Source: Combretum micranthum
Lineage: Eukaryota > Streptophyta > Magnoliopsida > Myrtales > Combretaceae
NCBI GenBank assembly: GCA_024138025.1
Contig: JAMXBD010001047.1
Coordinates: 434,001 to 498,000 of the forward strand
Length of the DNA: 64,000 nt
Direction: 5' to 3'
The notes beneath the pieces were generated by a model that saw only the letters and a program-made list of their open reading frames with translations, was not told the origin of the DNA and ran no database searches. Numbering within the stretch: position 1 is the stretch's first letter; every line of letters begins with the position of its first letter. Below, piece after piece: positions 49,567 to 61,198 of this stretch. The translations under genes and the position numbers were made by a program.

Positions 49567-49609
49567 ACACACACACACACACACCACACACACACATATA
49601 TATATATTA
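49567..49609. repeat. (CA)n(TA)n microsatellite
   Basis: A near-continuous CA run followed by TA units; one CA unit is disrupted in the middle. Confidence 0.9.
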
Positions 49610-50090
49610 TAAACGAAGAAGAAGGAGAAGATGAAACATAAAATTTAATATAATAAATAAATAAATATAACTATTAATATGTATAATACTTGATTAAGAA
49701 ATAAACTTTAGAAACTATTGCAAATAACATACTTATGTATAACAAAAGATTAAAACTACAATGGTTGTGTTATATAGGTATAAATATATATAAGAATGGA
49801 AAAGTAGATAAGCTAAAATTAAAGATAATGTAGTACCCATATATAACAGATAATGACATGAACAAAATCAAGAGAAATGCGGCGAAACTAAATGATAGAA
49901 AAAAAATTAGTTACCATAATAAATCAACTAAGGAACGATATAAAAGTAATAATGATAGTAATGATAAAATATTGATCTATTAAATACAAGCTCTATAACC
50001 ACCCAATTGAAATAAATATTAAATAAGATCAAGAAAAGTAAAATGAAAACAAAATATTAAATAATAATTGTTACCATAATGTAAAGACCC

Positions 50091-51520
50091 GACCTACTTA
50101 ATACTAATATTAAGTAAATCAAGTTCCCAACCACACGTAATATTTTCATATTATATGTAAGGTTGTCATAAATCTAACTGTTTATGTGAATTGTTTTTTT
50201 AAAACCATTAAAACTTCATATAAAGGCTTTCACAAAAAAGATTACTCACATGAGTAATCTATACACATATAAAACATTTATAAGAAAATATTTACAAACT
50301 TTGTGTATAATAGATGATACAACAAAACTTACATATTGTCTCAAACTAACAAAGAAAACAAACTTGAAATTTCTTTTTACAACATAAGGCTTAACTAACA
50401 AGCCTTCTAACAAAATATAAAATACATTTCCTTTAACAAAACATCTTAAAAAAAAACTTTCTTGAAAAGCCACAAGCAAAATTCGATCTCCTATCCATCC
50501 CATTCATCCAGGAATTTCTCCCAATCACTCCCATAACCTAAATCATCATAGCAATCAGCATTACCTGATAAGTAGCAAAAGTGAGCCAAAGGCTTAGTAT
50601 GCAGTAACAAAACCAAAAGCGATATGGCAAGAAAACTTAATCTAGTGCAATGCAACAACTCATATTTCATAATCTTTAGTTAGAATTCATTAAACAAAAC
50701 AACATTGGAGTATTAAAACAACATTGGAGTATTCAAACTCCGAGACAAACAAGGATATTAGGGGTTCTGAGTAACACAAGTTACTTAGGGGGTTGATATA
50801 AGTAGCCCGAATACTTAAATCTCATACAAAACTTTCTAAAAGAAAAAGTAATCTCATTTAGGGCTCTTAGCTGTTACTCAACTCTACTTAACTTAATCCA
50901 TAACATCATGTAATTCAACTGTTCCCATAAACACTTGAACTAAATCATATTATTTCATTTTAAGAAAAAGCGAATGTTACACTGTTACCAAATACCTTAT
51001 CGATTACCCACTAAGCTACTAATGAAAGTCAGTGCATCATGACAAGTGGCCTAAGCGTCTATACTAACATGTCATTGCATCATGACATTAAAAAGATAAT
51101 GTTGCTCCTCGGACCGGATTTAGCAGTGAAAATTACAATAAAAACAAACATAACTTAAGTCATCTTGAATTAAGTCAAGTTGGAATATGCCTAGCCTAGC
51201 AAATAATCAAGCAAGTCACTGCGTACCTGAGATATGTAAAGAATCAATAGAGGCACTCAAAGAAAGATTGAAGGAAGCACTCAGAGGAGTAGGATTTCTA
51301 TCACTATAACAAAGAAAATCAACTTAAATCAATATTTATACTTAATATAATATAAAAAACTTGATTAATTCTAAGCTTAACATTCATATATACAATAGAT
51401 TCATATAGGCTTTTTAATTAATCATAAAACTAGACAATAAATAAGGAAAAAATAAAAGAAGTAAAATTACAACAAATAAATTTAATAAAGAATTTTTTTT
51501 TTTTAAAACAGGAAGTGATA
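50091..51520 (+). mobile_element. Possible LTR start nested in the repeat between the PR-10 genes
   Basis: TGTAAAGACCCGACC at 50,091 looks like an LTR opening (TG followed by a CCC-containing phrase). The following kilobase has AGCCAAAGGCTTAGTATGCA-like words. The complement of 33,900-34,200 shows a similar pattern. I found neither the matching end nor a 5-bp duplication, so the end coordinate only marks where the next word block begins. Confidence 0.35.
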
Positions 51521-51524
51521 TACC

Positions 51525-51665
51525 CTTGAGTACGGGCTGTATCAAATAAAACACCCCTATATATAAGCTGGTTTGAAGGCTGTATCAACCATGGAAAAAC
51601 ACACTATGACTCAGAAAATGAATACCCTTAGATATGGCCTATATCTAAGGCTGTTTCAAGGTATT
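51525..51665. repeat. Degenerate word block, GGGCTGTATCAA type
   Basis: CTTGAGTACGGGCTGTATCAA, a TTTGAAGGCTGTATCAACC phrase, and an ATGGCCTATATC phrase leading to AAGGCTGTTTCAAGG. The pattern resembles the GTGTAG block at 32,648-32,840 in layout, with different words. Confidence 0.55.
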
Positions 51666-52839
51666 TCTGAGAGTAACAAGAGAAGAAGAGGAAGTACACG
51701 CTGAGCTTGTGTTTCATTAGGTAGAGAAGTTGTTACTTCTTCTTTAAGATCTTGCTCTATTAAGGTCTGTGCTTGTGGTTTAGCTTCATTCGAAGAAGTT
51801 GCATGGATTTTAGTTGGAGTTTTTTTAGGATTGCACGACAACGTTGACGACCCATTCTTGAGATGGATGCTAGTGTTATGGTATTGGAAGTGGGTTCAGA
51901 GAGATAACCTTGCTACCATTAATATAGAGAACTTACTGTTTTGCAAATTATCAACCATCAAGAGAGAGAATATTACAGGGCACATTTTCCTTCCTTCTAA
52001 AACCTCAATTGTCTAGAAGACAAGACATTTAGGGTTTCAATTTCTATGGTAATCCCAATTTCTCTAGATGTATTTAGCCTTATACCTTGTAAGGGAAGGA
52101 TCATTTTGCTTTGATTCATGGGATTTTAGGTTTCCATTTTAAATGAATAAAAGAATGAGAGAAAGGTCGAAGGGCAGATGTAGAGAGAGAAAGAGAACCA
52201 TATAACCAACCAAGAAAGAGATATGTTTTGTATAATTTAACTTAAATGAAATTTTCTAAAAAGGTAAATAAATCTTGGAGAAAAGGTAGGCCTTTTTTTC
52301 ATTAGATTTAATTTGAGAATTTTTTTTTTTACTTTTTTAGAAGTTGGGATGGATTATTAAATAAAAATTAGTAATGTTTAATATAATAAAAGTGTTACCA
52401 ATCAAATAGATGTTTAATATAAGATAAAATTGCTTCATAAACATTATTGATAGTATATCTTATTTGATGTTTAATAAACTTGACTAGATTATAAAAGATA
52501 GGCAACGTTTGCAATATTTACAAACGTAGCCCATTATCAAAATTCTTGTAGTGATCAAACAAGATAATAAAGACAAAACAATCAGAAGATATATAAATAT
52601 CCAAAAAAAATAAGAACAAAACAAATCAATTAGATCTCATAATCCTTGAAGAATCGAAATTGCAACAATCCCTTGCTAGAAAATGTTTTAGCCACTCATA
52701 TCCATAAGATTCTCTCTTTTCTAGGGTTTTGAAATGTCTAAAAATAATTCTTTTATTTCAAATATGATATCAAAAGAATCGGAATGAATTTGTCAAAACA
52801 ACAACGTAGGGTTTTTGTAGAACAAAACAGGGAATTTGT

Positions 52840-53415
52840 TTCGTCACAACATATGCTGGTAGTTTCCTAATGTATGCTGTCGGCCTACCTTGCCGTGTTC
52901 AATGTTGAATTAATTTCCAAGTAAAATATGCTAGCAATGTTGCAACGACGTTGAAGCGGCTTTAATGTTTTTGCTACTATGAATGGGTTACGTCAGCGGA
53001 CTTTCTCCATGAATAGCCAGAGTACATTATATTTCATTGAATGCTGGTTATATTGTTTGATGTAAGCTGGCAGTGTTGATTCAAGTGTTTACGTTTTTGG
53101 TTCTGTAAATAGCAATACCGGCTTAAAGCTGGCGGCGTTGAACTCCCAGTAGCCAGTGTATGTGTTTGAAATTAAGTTGGAGACGAATTCACAACTGGCT
53201 TTGATGTTTACACTGTTAGCTATGTGCACGTCGGTGTCTACGCAGCGACGTAGAATCAAAATTTTCTGGTGTACAGGTCTATTTCAAAGGATAATGAATT
53301 CGTTGTTTAGGCTGGCAATGTCGACTTTAAATTTGATGAAGGATACCTTTGTCCTAATATAGGTTGGCGGCTTTGATTTTGTTTTGGTCGGCCTTGGATG
53401 TTTCTTGCCTCCATA
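52840..53415. repeat. Degenerate word block, GGCGGC/GGCAGC-TTGA type, part 2
   Basis: GGCAGTGTTGA, GGCGGCGTTGAA, GGCGGCTTTGAT and TATGCTGTCGGC recur through nearly 600 bases, with ACGTCAGCGGAC near 52,990. It uses the same vocabulary as 49,235-49,530. Confidence 0.6.
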
Positions 53416-53625
53416 TGTGCACAAGTCTTCTCCAAATTGATTATATTTGCATTATAATTCCTTCAAGACCTGAAATATAAATCACTTAAGTACAAATTCC
53501 CTAAAATTTCTATAAAATCAAATAACAATTTAGCATGATTCTTTGAATAAAAATTGAGTATAATGTGTCTTTATCATCTTGTTAATAAAAGCCTTGAACT
53601 TATACCTCAAAATACATTATGTGAC

Positions 53626-53958
53626 GGGAATGGACTAGAATGAATTAACTATTTAGGTTCTAGTTTTATTTTTATATTTGAATGCATTTATGAAGCCGGA
53701 ATCAGAATTCCTCGGAAATTCTGATTTTGAGAGAGAATTCGATTCCGCCTTGAGAAGGCAGAATCGTGATTCTTCCATCTCATTTAATCATTACTATTGC
53801 AATTACCATTTTATTTCTTACACATTTATCATTCATATTATTTATTTTTAAAGATATTTTTGATAAATACCATGTCCATTGACGTATTCGAACAAAAAAA
53901 AATTTTCATTCTGTCGCCCATTTCATTTTTTTTACTCATTTTACTCCATTCCATTCGG
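53626..53958. mobile_element. Possible fold-back MITE upstream of the second PR-10 gene
   Basis: The ends look inverted: GGGAATGGACTAGAATGA on the left, GAATGGAATGGAGTAAAATGA on the complement of the right. Inside are two hairpins: AATCAGAATT pairs with AATTCTGATT (about 53,699-53,725), and GATTCCGCCTT pairs with AAGGCAGAATC with one mismatch (about 53,741-53,765). No target duplication is clear. It ends about 450 bases before the ATG. Confidence 0.45.
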
Positions 53959-54281
53959 ATAAATTGATATGTGCCAGGAAAGGAAAAAAAAAAAAACTCA
54001 AATCCAAACGCCATCAAGGACCCAACGACAACACATCAACCAAAACACCGTTAGTCAATTTTGCATACAGTCGACTTTCTTGTCATCTAGAGAATTAGTA
54101 AGCCCGAACATAGGACGGAAAAAATAATTAAGAAATGTGGTTGCACAACGTTCTTTTATTTATTTTTTGGCCAAATACAGCTGCTCTGTTCAGATTCAGT
54201 GGTCTATATTGGAATGCTTTCAGCTTTATAATATCCAGAACATGAACGTGGAAAAGCAAAATAAGTCTTCCAATTTCTACC

Positions 54282-54290
54282 CATAAATAA
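54282..54290 (+). promoter_or_regulatory. TATA-like box of the second PR-10 gene
   Basis: CATAAATAA lies about 120 bases upstream of the ATG at 54,405, at nearly the same distance as TATAAATA in the first paralogue. It carries a C at the first position, which could weaken it. Confidence 0.45.
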
Positions 54291-54404
54291 TAGCACCGTG
54301 CTTTCCTTCTCATCATCACACAAACTCTAAGCCTTATAACCCTTTAAAGCCTATCTTATTTAGTTCACACATTTTACAAGTGTGTTCTTTCCATTGGTGA
54401 TATA

Positions 54405-55153
54405 ATGGGTTTCATCTACACTGAAGAGTTATCTTGCAAAGTCGCCCCAAAGAGAATGTTTAAAGCTTTGATCCTTGAATCCCACATCCACATTCCTAAG
54501 ATTGTTCCTGATGGAATTAAGAGCATTGAATATGTCCAAGGAGATGGTGGTGTTGGAAGTATCAAGCAAACCAACTTTGCTGAAGGTTGGTTTATATGTG
54601 TTTCAAATTTATGATAATACACAGATTATATCATGCTAAATGATAATTGTAGCACCTTCATAGTTCATATATGGTATGCCTGTATGGTTAATGTTATATA
54701 TAAATGTTATATATTCTGACTTAGATCACATCAACGTTTAGTTACAGCAATTAATGGAAATACTTTCTTGAAGGAACAACTTCGAAAAGACCTAGGACTA
54801 GGACGACATTGTATATTTTTTACAATTCAATTAAGCAACCATCCTAATGTGACGCAGGTGGTCATTTGAAGAGCTTGAAACATAGGATGGACGCTATTGA
54901 TGAAGAGAAGTTTTACTGCAAGTATACTTTGATCGAGGGTGATATTATTTTTGAGAAGATCGAGTCTGTTGTCTATGAGATAAAATTGGAACCTACAAAT
55001 GATGGTTGTATCTGCAAAATGACCAGTGAATATAATATAAAGGTTGGAGTAGAACTCAAGGAGGAGGATGTGAAGAAGGGCAAGGAAAAAGCTGTTGGGT
55101 TATTCAAGGCTGTGGAGGACTACCTTGTTGCACATCTTGAAGTTTGTGCTTAA
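54405..55153 (+). CDS. PR-10 / Bet v 1 family protein, second paralogue
   Basis: Two exons, 54,405-54,585 and 54,858-55,153 (477 nt, 158 residues), again split in a glycine codon at the family's conserved intron position. The protein starts MGFIYTEEL and is clearly a close paralogue of the gene at 45,555; by eye roughly three quarters of residues agree. Its loop is GDGGVGSIK (about residues 46-54), the canonical Bet v 1 P-loop, unlike the altered loop of the first copy. YCKYTLIEGDI and the C-terminal helix with KKGKEKAVGLFKAVEDYL are intact. The intron is 272 bases, against 709 in the first copy. The orientation is the same, as in a tandem duplication. Confidence 0.93.
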
Positions 55154-55229
55154 TTCGTTATCGATTTTAGACTTCCCGAGTGAAGAAACTCAAGTGCTTT
55201 TTATTTCTCGTGTTTTCATGCAAGCATAA

Positions 55230-55235
55230 AATAAA
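55230..55235 (+). terminator. Possible polyadenylation signal, second PR-10 gene
   Basis: AATAAA 77 bases after the stop codon, almost the same distance as in the first paralogue. Another AATAAA lies near 55,319. Confidence 0.5.
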
Positions 55236-55793
55236 TAGGGATTTGGATTCCTTATTTTTTTCTCCTTTTTTATACCCCTTTTGAGAATATTATACTTCTA
55301 TATATTGATGGTGTATCAATAAATGCATATTCAAATAAAACAAGATGCACGAATCTTTATAAGAGTTGAAGTGTCTTATTGAATTAATTCACACCAAAAA
55401 AACATGCAACTTTGATGATTTTTCTCGACGTTCAATTATGAATGCCTTATTTATTCCACTTTGTGAAATGTTGATTCTTTAGTTAACCACTTAAAGTGTT
55501 CATATCTCATATGAATTTACTCCCATATGTTGATTCCTTTTTTTATTCATTTAAAATGTTAATACTCAAATGAACTTGCTCTTAAATATTGATATCTTCT
55601 AATGTAATTTTCCCTCTAATATTATATAAGTAACATAATGTAGGCCAAACTTTTCGATTTTTTTTTTTTTTTTTTGCATGTAATATGCAAAGACAATGAT
55701 ATGCTTATTTTTAAACTCTTTTTAAAAGTGTAAAAAATTTACCGACCAATGTATTGGACGTGTATGTAGTAATATCAACTAATCGGTGAATAC
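55236..55793. other. Intergenic DNA after the second PR-10 gene
   Basis: AT-rich, with a poly-T run near 55,658-55,674 and a loose repeat of TTGATTCCTTT or TTGATTCTTTAG phrases with AAATGTT near 55,470-55,560. I see no gene. Confidence 0.4.
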
Positions 55794-57190
55794 TAGGGTT
55801 GTTCATTAAACCGAACCACAAAATGTGGTTTTTTTATAATTCGGTTCGGTTTATGGTTTGGTTTAGGAAAAGTCTAAACAAATATGGTTCGGTTCGATGG
55901 GTCAAACTGAACCAAATTGTTTGTACCTGAACTAAACCGTTTCATTTTAAAAGAAATGAAAAAAATAATAGTTATTTTATTTTATTTATAACTCTTAAAC
56001 ATTAGATATTAGGGTCACATGTGATATTACACTCTAATATCGTGTATGTATATAGTATGACAGAATAAACTTAAATTAGAATTATAATTTTGAATTCTAA
56101 TACCATTTTTGCATTTAGATGCGTTTTTGAAAGGAAATTGAGTAAGATTTTAATTTGTAGATTTATTAGAAGAAATTAGGATTGCGTTCCAATTTATGAA
56201 ATATAAATTACATTTTTAAGCATATTAATATTATTTATAAATATAAATGTTGTGTATATATATTTGTATTATTTATTATACATAATCCACCGTTAAATGT
56301 ATTAGATATCTAATAATATTTAACGAACAATCTTTTATAATTATTTTAATTCCTTAACATAAAAGATAAGTTTTTAATACTTTGCACATGACTTGGACAC
56401 ACTAATTATCTTTTTCTACAAATCTTTTCCTAAAATAATAGAACAAAATTCCATAAATCATGATGTCTTTTATTATTGTTTTCAAAATATTTTTTTGTAT
56501 GTTTTCCTTTTTTATTTAATTGATTTTGAAACCTTCCTAAAACTATAGACAAGATTTTCATAAATTTTATTGTTCCTTATTATTATTATTTTCAAAACTT
56601 TCACAATATGTTTTCCTATTTTATTTGTTTTAAATTCTTCCTAAAACTAGTAGATTTGCATTGAATTAAAATAAAGTGATATAATAAACTTTAGAACATG
56701 TAGAATCATTTAATTGGTACAATGGGAATTTAGATACGTTATAAGGGAAGAATATTATAAATAAACATAATATTAATGCAAAAGAATGATTTTCTTAGTT
56801 AGTGTTATAGATTTATTAAGAATATATATTACTTTAAATTAGCATTGAAAAACATTTTTGAGTAAGATAATATGTATATATGAAATTATTAAATACACAA
56901 ACTGATATAGTGATAAATGGCTTTAATTCTTCCACAACATTCCTTAATCCAAACAAATTTATTTTAATTCTTGGGAACTCCAATAATTATTAATATTATT
57001 TATTAGAACTAAATGTTTTTAAAGGCGGTTCGAACCGAATCGAACCAAAACCACATTTGAAGCAATCCCGTTTAAAACTTTAAACCATTAAAAGCAATTC
57101 AGTTCATTAAAGGTTTGAACCGAATCATTTCAAATACAATTTGAATCAATTCGATGCCTAAGCCAAACCAAACTGAACCATGTTCATAGG
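55794..57190. mobile_element. hAT-like element, boundaries unresolved
   Basis: It starts TAGGGTTGTTCATTAAACC, like other hAT ends here. The first 140 bases are dense in GGTTCGGTT and AACCGAACC words. The last 200 bases are dense in the same words in complement (about 57,020-57,182). The core is AT-rich and I see no transposase. The right edge near CATGTTCATAGGG is not a proper inverted copy and I found no 8-bp duplication, so the right end may be deleted or rearranged. Confidence 0.45.
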
Positions 57191-58689
57191 GAGCTTATGG
57201 CTAATCACTAGATTATAGTGATCTTACTCTTTAGGTGAATTGATTCTTGGATTAATGGGAACTAAAATAAAATAAAATAAGCACCAAGCCGTATGCCATA
57301 GCAACATAAGAGGGTCTTGGGATTTCAAATAAAATGCAAGATCATGAATATTTTTCTCATTTGGATTTTTTAGTATGCTTTGAGTTACTAATGAAGTTGA
57401 CCATTTGGGATTTGACCAAACTTATAAGGACTTGCCCACCTTTTGGAATAGCAAAGTCTTAATTATCTTATAAACCATCTCGCCAAAATGATCTATCTAT
57501 AATTGTTAAGAAAATTTTTAGTTCACTCACACTGACATTACTATTCTAGTTGGAATTTGGATCAAGCATCGCCTAGTGACCTAATCTATATTGTCAACTG
57601 CATTAGAAGCATGAGTTCAGGAGTTTCATCAAAACCCACATATCCTTATGACGAATCTTTTCTAAAACTCATCTCATTTTCATTTAAAACCATTGAATGT
57701 CTCTCAAGCATCTAAGGTTTTGAATCTATCTACAAGTTGGTGATCAAGCAACAAAAAATAAACAATGAATAATAAGAATGAAAAAACCATATGCTCAAAA
57801 TCAACATCAAAACAGGTCATACATAATAATCCATCAAAATCTTCATCACAATCTTGCAAGCATATAAAACTCCATATAGTAAATCTCAAGTTTCTATCAA
57901 GCCAATTGATAACAAATACAAGAACATGGGTTCAGAAAACACCAAGTAAATAAATCTTCAAAAGAGTGTTCAAAACCGTCATTCCCAAAAATCCGGTCGT
58001 AACTTGCTGATCGTAGGAGTGTGTGATAAGCTTAGATTTAGAGCCCTTCAAAATGAAAGGGAAACATGAAGAAGAAAAAAATGAACCACGCAACTATTTT
58101 TTCGATCTTCTTCTGCGCTTCTGCTTCCATCTTCTATTCTCCTCTTAATCTATGTATTCTGCCTCCACTTCTCGTTGGGCCATTTTCCCTTTTTTCCCCA
58201 TTAAGAATATGGGGCCTAGATAAATGATGTGAGCTAAAAGATATGTCTCATCTGCCTGTACTATTCATGAGGATCCATACCTGTCAATCCGAGCAAAACT
58301 GGATTAATTTCTTTGTTGACGTGTTGGGCTTTTAAAACATTCCTTCAAATTCTTATTCTTGACAAACTGAAAAAAGTTAAAAGCCAGATGGGCCTCCTAT
58401 CTTCTGTGGATTCAAATCTTTTTTACTAATTGGCCTTCGGCCCTTCACACACGCAAAAGGAATATGCGCAGAAGAATTATTGCTGCGAAGTCCAAGTGAA
58501 CGGTAGTTGCAATCTCTAGACGCCAGCTCTAACCAAATTACTACTGGACTTCCTCCAATGAGCTACTCGACCAAAGCTGCTGCATTTCCGTTTTCAATTC
58601 ATGTTTTGCTTGAGATCAATAGGGGTTCAGCTTTGTTGTGATACCAATTCGCTGCTTTCGCCTCCTTGACTCTGTTCCATTATCGGCCC
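57191..58689. other. Repeat-like intergenic DNA, no gene seen
   Basis: GGTCGTAACTTGCTGATCGTAG and a pyrimidine-rich tract at 58,110-58,200 look like parts of an LTR. TGATACCAATT near 58,640 resembles the complement of a tRNA-Met primer site with two mismatches. None of this forms a resolvable element. Confidence 0.35.
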
Positions 58690-58865
58690 TCGGTGGGAGT
58701 CTGTTGGAGTGAAGGCGCTCGAGTGAGCGCTCCTTTTAATTATCTTGATCACTCAAGTTAATGAAGATGGCAGCTCCAGCGGGCGCTCGGGGCAGCACTT
58801 TGGAGTCGGTATGAGGCGTTCCAGTTGAAGCTTGTTGGCGCTTGACGGGAACCGCCGCTATGCTT
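58690..58865. repeat. Degenerate word block, GCGCTCG/GAGCGCTCC type, part 1
   Basis: GGCGCTCGAGTGAGCGCTCC, GGGCGCTCGGGGCAGCAC and TTGGCGCTTGAC recur in a GC-rich island. The vocabulary is close to the block at 32,175-32,310. Confidence 0.55.
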
Positions 58866-59309
58866 CTTGGATTTTCTCAAATGCAACTGCTGCTAAGTGA
58901 ATGAAATACATGTCTACAAACTTTATAAATAAAAATTACACAAATACAAATTATACAAAAATAATTACAGAAATATCAATGCGAAATCTCATATTAAACA
59001 AACGTTTCACAAATTTACACATAAAATACTCTTTGAAGATGCAATTCAGCCAAAAGTTATACAGTATTGAATCATATTTTCAAATGACGTCTTATGTTTT
59101 CTTAAAATGAATTACATTTTTAGCATATCTCTATATTTTTTAATGAATCGTATCTTTAAGATGAGATTTATGTGTAAATTCGTGAATCACCCGTTACACA
59201 TGATTTTGCATCAGCATTTTGCTAATTAATTTTATGTAATTAGTATTTGAGTAATTTTTGTTCGAGGAGTTAGTAATCATACAATTTCCTTGCTGCCAAG
59301 TGATTGCAT

Positions 59310-59615
59310 TGGTAGAGCATGACATTTCAGATTAGACATGATTGGAGCATTTACAGAACCGCTGGGTGTTCACAATTGCTTGAACATCACTGTTTTATAC
59401 TCGAGGTGTGCTCCTTTTCTAATCGAAGTGTTAGTGGCAGCTCAAGTGTTGCTATAATTGTTGCAAGGTTGGTAATTTGGACTTGGACTGTTGTTAGAAG
59501 TATTAGCCGAGACGTGGAAGCTTGGGTGTTCTTTTGGTTGGTCCAGCTGTTGGCATATTTGGCGTTAGCTTCTACACAGCAGTTTGGATTGCGGTTGGAG
59601 TTCGGTTTGAGCTAG
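59310..59615. repeat. Degenerate word block, GGTGTTC/GTGTTG type, part 2
   Basis: Words such as GGGTGTTCACAATTG, AGTGTTAGTGGCAGCTC, AAGTGTTGCTATAATTGTTG and GTCCAGCTGTTGGC recur. It lies about 450 bases after the previous block. The open frame spanning it (59,319-59,615) looks like a by-product of the repeated words. Confidence 0.45.
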
Positions 59616-59619
59616 GCAT

Positions 59620-61190
59620 GCATGCTTGAATGAAGTGTAGTGTTACACCTTATTAGACTGTAAGCACTAAAGATCAGACCTCAAGGCATTAGACGATGAA
59701 GTACATGAAAGTTCAATAGAGTAATCACTTAAAATGGAAAATGACTTAAGAACTATTGATGTGCATCAAGCACCCAGAGTCATTTCCGGATTTGGGTTAA
59801 TTTTGAAGGTGAATATATTTTCAAAAGGGGAAGGGATTGTCTTGGTTATGAAATTAAGACTAAGGGTAGATAGATTTAGCTTTGGATTTTTTCCCTTGTA
59901 ATTGGACGATAATCCTTCTTACTACTCATAGAAACCAGAAATGGCTTTCTACCCCCTACTCACTCTTACATTGGTGGCAACCCTAACCCTAAAGTTTTTC
60001 GACACCATCATCTCTCTCTTTCCTCCAATTTAGAGTCAAATTATTAATCAAAGATTAAATCTAGTTCATCTCTTTCAATTACTATAATATGCTTATTAAT
60101 TTAGGAAGAATGATACATCTAATAAAAAATTTTATTTGTATGTAGCAAAAGGAAGGACTTTTGAGTATTGATTTCATTGTGGACGCCGAGGATGAAGATG
60201 TTGTACACGATACCATACCTTAAAATTAGGATCGGAACCTGTTCTAAGTCCCTCAACTACAACTTGGAAGCTATCATCTTGGTACAGTATGTTCCATGTT
60301 TTAGTAAAGTTTTCAACTGACTATTAATAAATAGAGATAAAATATAAAAGCCTCTTTGGATGTTGATTCTCAAGTCTAAGTTTTAAGTAAACAAAAGAAT
60401 AGATATTATTCCTTAAATGGTTATTGTATACAAAAGAAGTTGGCATACCCTTGCTAACAATCTCACACCCAGCGTTATGCCCCAAAGAATTGAATTCGTG
60501 ACCTGGGCTCTTATACCAATTGTTATATTCATCATTTTATCGCTACACTGAAGTTATAATTCATGGTTATAAATACAACTCAAATAATTTTGTTTAATCA
60601 TATAATTGCCAAAACGTCATGTTCGATTCTAACTTGCCCTCATCTCAGCTTCTGCCATGAGCAAGATGGTGATACAACTTTACTAACATAAATCTACATC
60701 TTGAGATATGAAAAGGCAAAAACAAAAGATTACAATAATTCAAACATGAGAGGGAAAAAGGACTGTTCTAATGCATATTTACCTACTTTGAAAAAAAATA
60801 TATATATATATATTTCATAAACTATAGAAAAAACTAAGCTAAATTGCATCATGGGAATTAGATTTAATGAATTAAGGATCACAAAATAGATAAACTCTAT
60901 AATTATTGCAATATTAAAAAAGAATTGAATTATCTAATTATTTATATGAACAAATCGAGGCTAAAGAAATTGAAATAACGTTCAAACAACGAAATAATTA
61001 GTTAGAATGTAATATGTTATTTAAAGAAAGAAATTATTAAGCAAAACAACCAAAATAATGGAGATATAAACTAAAATAAAATTGGAGGTTGATAGATTTA
61101 TTTTAAGGAGAATTCTATAGTCTTGTGTCTTTTTGTTTTAGGGAACTAATATAGTACATTATTGGAAGGTTGAGATTCATATTCAGTCAT
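59620..61190. other. Intergenic repeat-like DNA
   Basis: No gene seen. It contains a possible copia-type primer site (below), a TATATA tract near 60,800-60,813 and AT-rich filler. Confidence 0.35.
60507..60518 (-). other. Possible tRNA-Met primer-binding site
   Basis: On the minus strand TGGTATAAGAGC differs by one base from TGGTATCAGAGC. It is preceded by TATAACA and an AT spacer, the usual arrangement of a copia LTR end plus primer site. The LTR would extend to higher coordinates; I could not find its start. Confidence 0.4.
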
Positions 61191-61198
61191 GATTAGAT

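Larger units (their letters stand above)
47690..49610 (+). mobile_element. Copy related to the 5.6-kb insertion, part 1
   Basis: Bases 47,780-48,430 align by eye with 29,150-29,830: both have ACTAGTA, an AGAATAAA block, then AACAACCTAGACCCCAAATA against AACAATCTAGACTCCAAATA, and an ATTTGGAT phrase. The left end is not defined and no TG start is visible. A word block follows at 49,235-49,530. I infer a shared repeat family, not identity of the whole elements. Confidence 0.5.

Noticed and set aside
49269..49595. 108-codon minus-strand open frame
   Set aside because: It spans a word-repeat block and a CA microsatellite; no domain seen.
55794..57190. Claiming a full hAT element with target duplication
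   Set aside because: The left flank GTGAATAC has no copy at the right edge and the right end is not a proper inverted repeat, so it is listed only as hAT-like.
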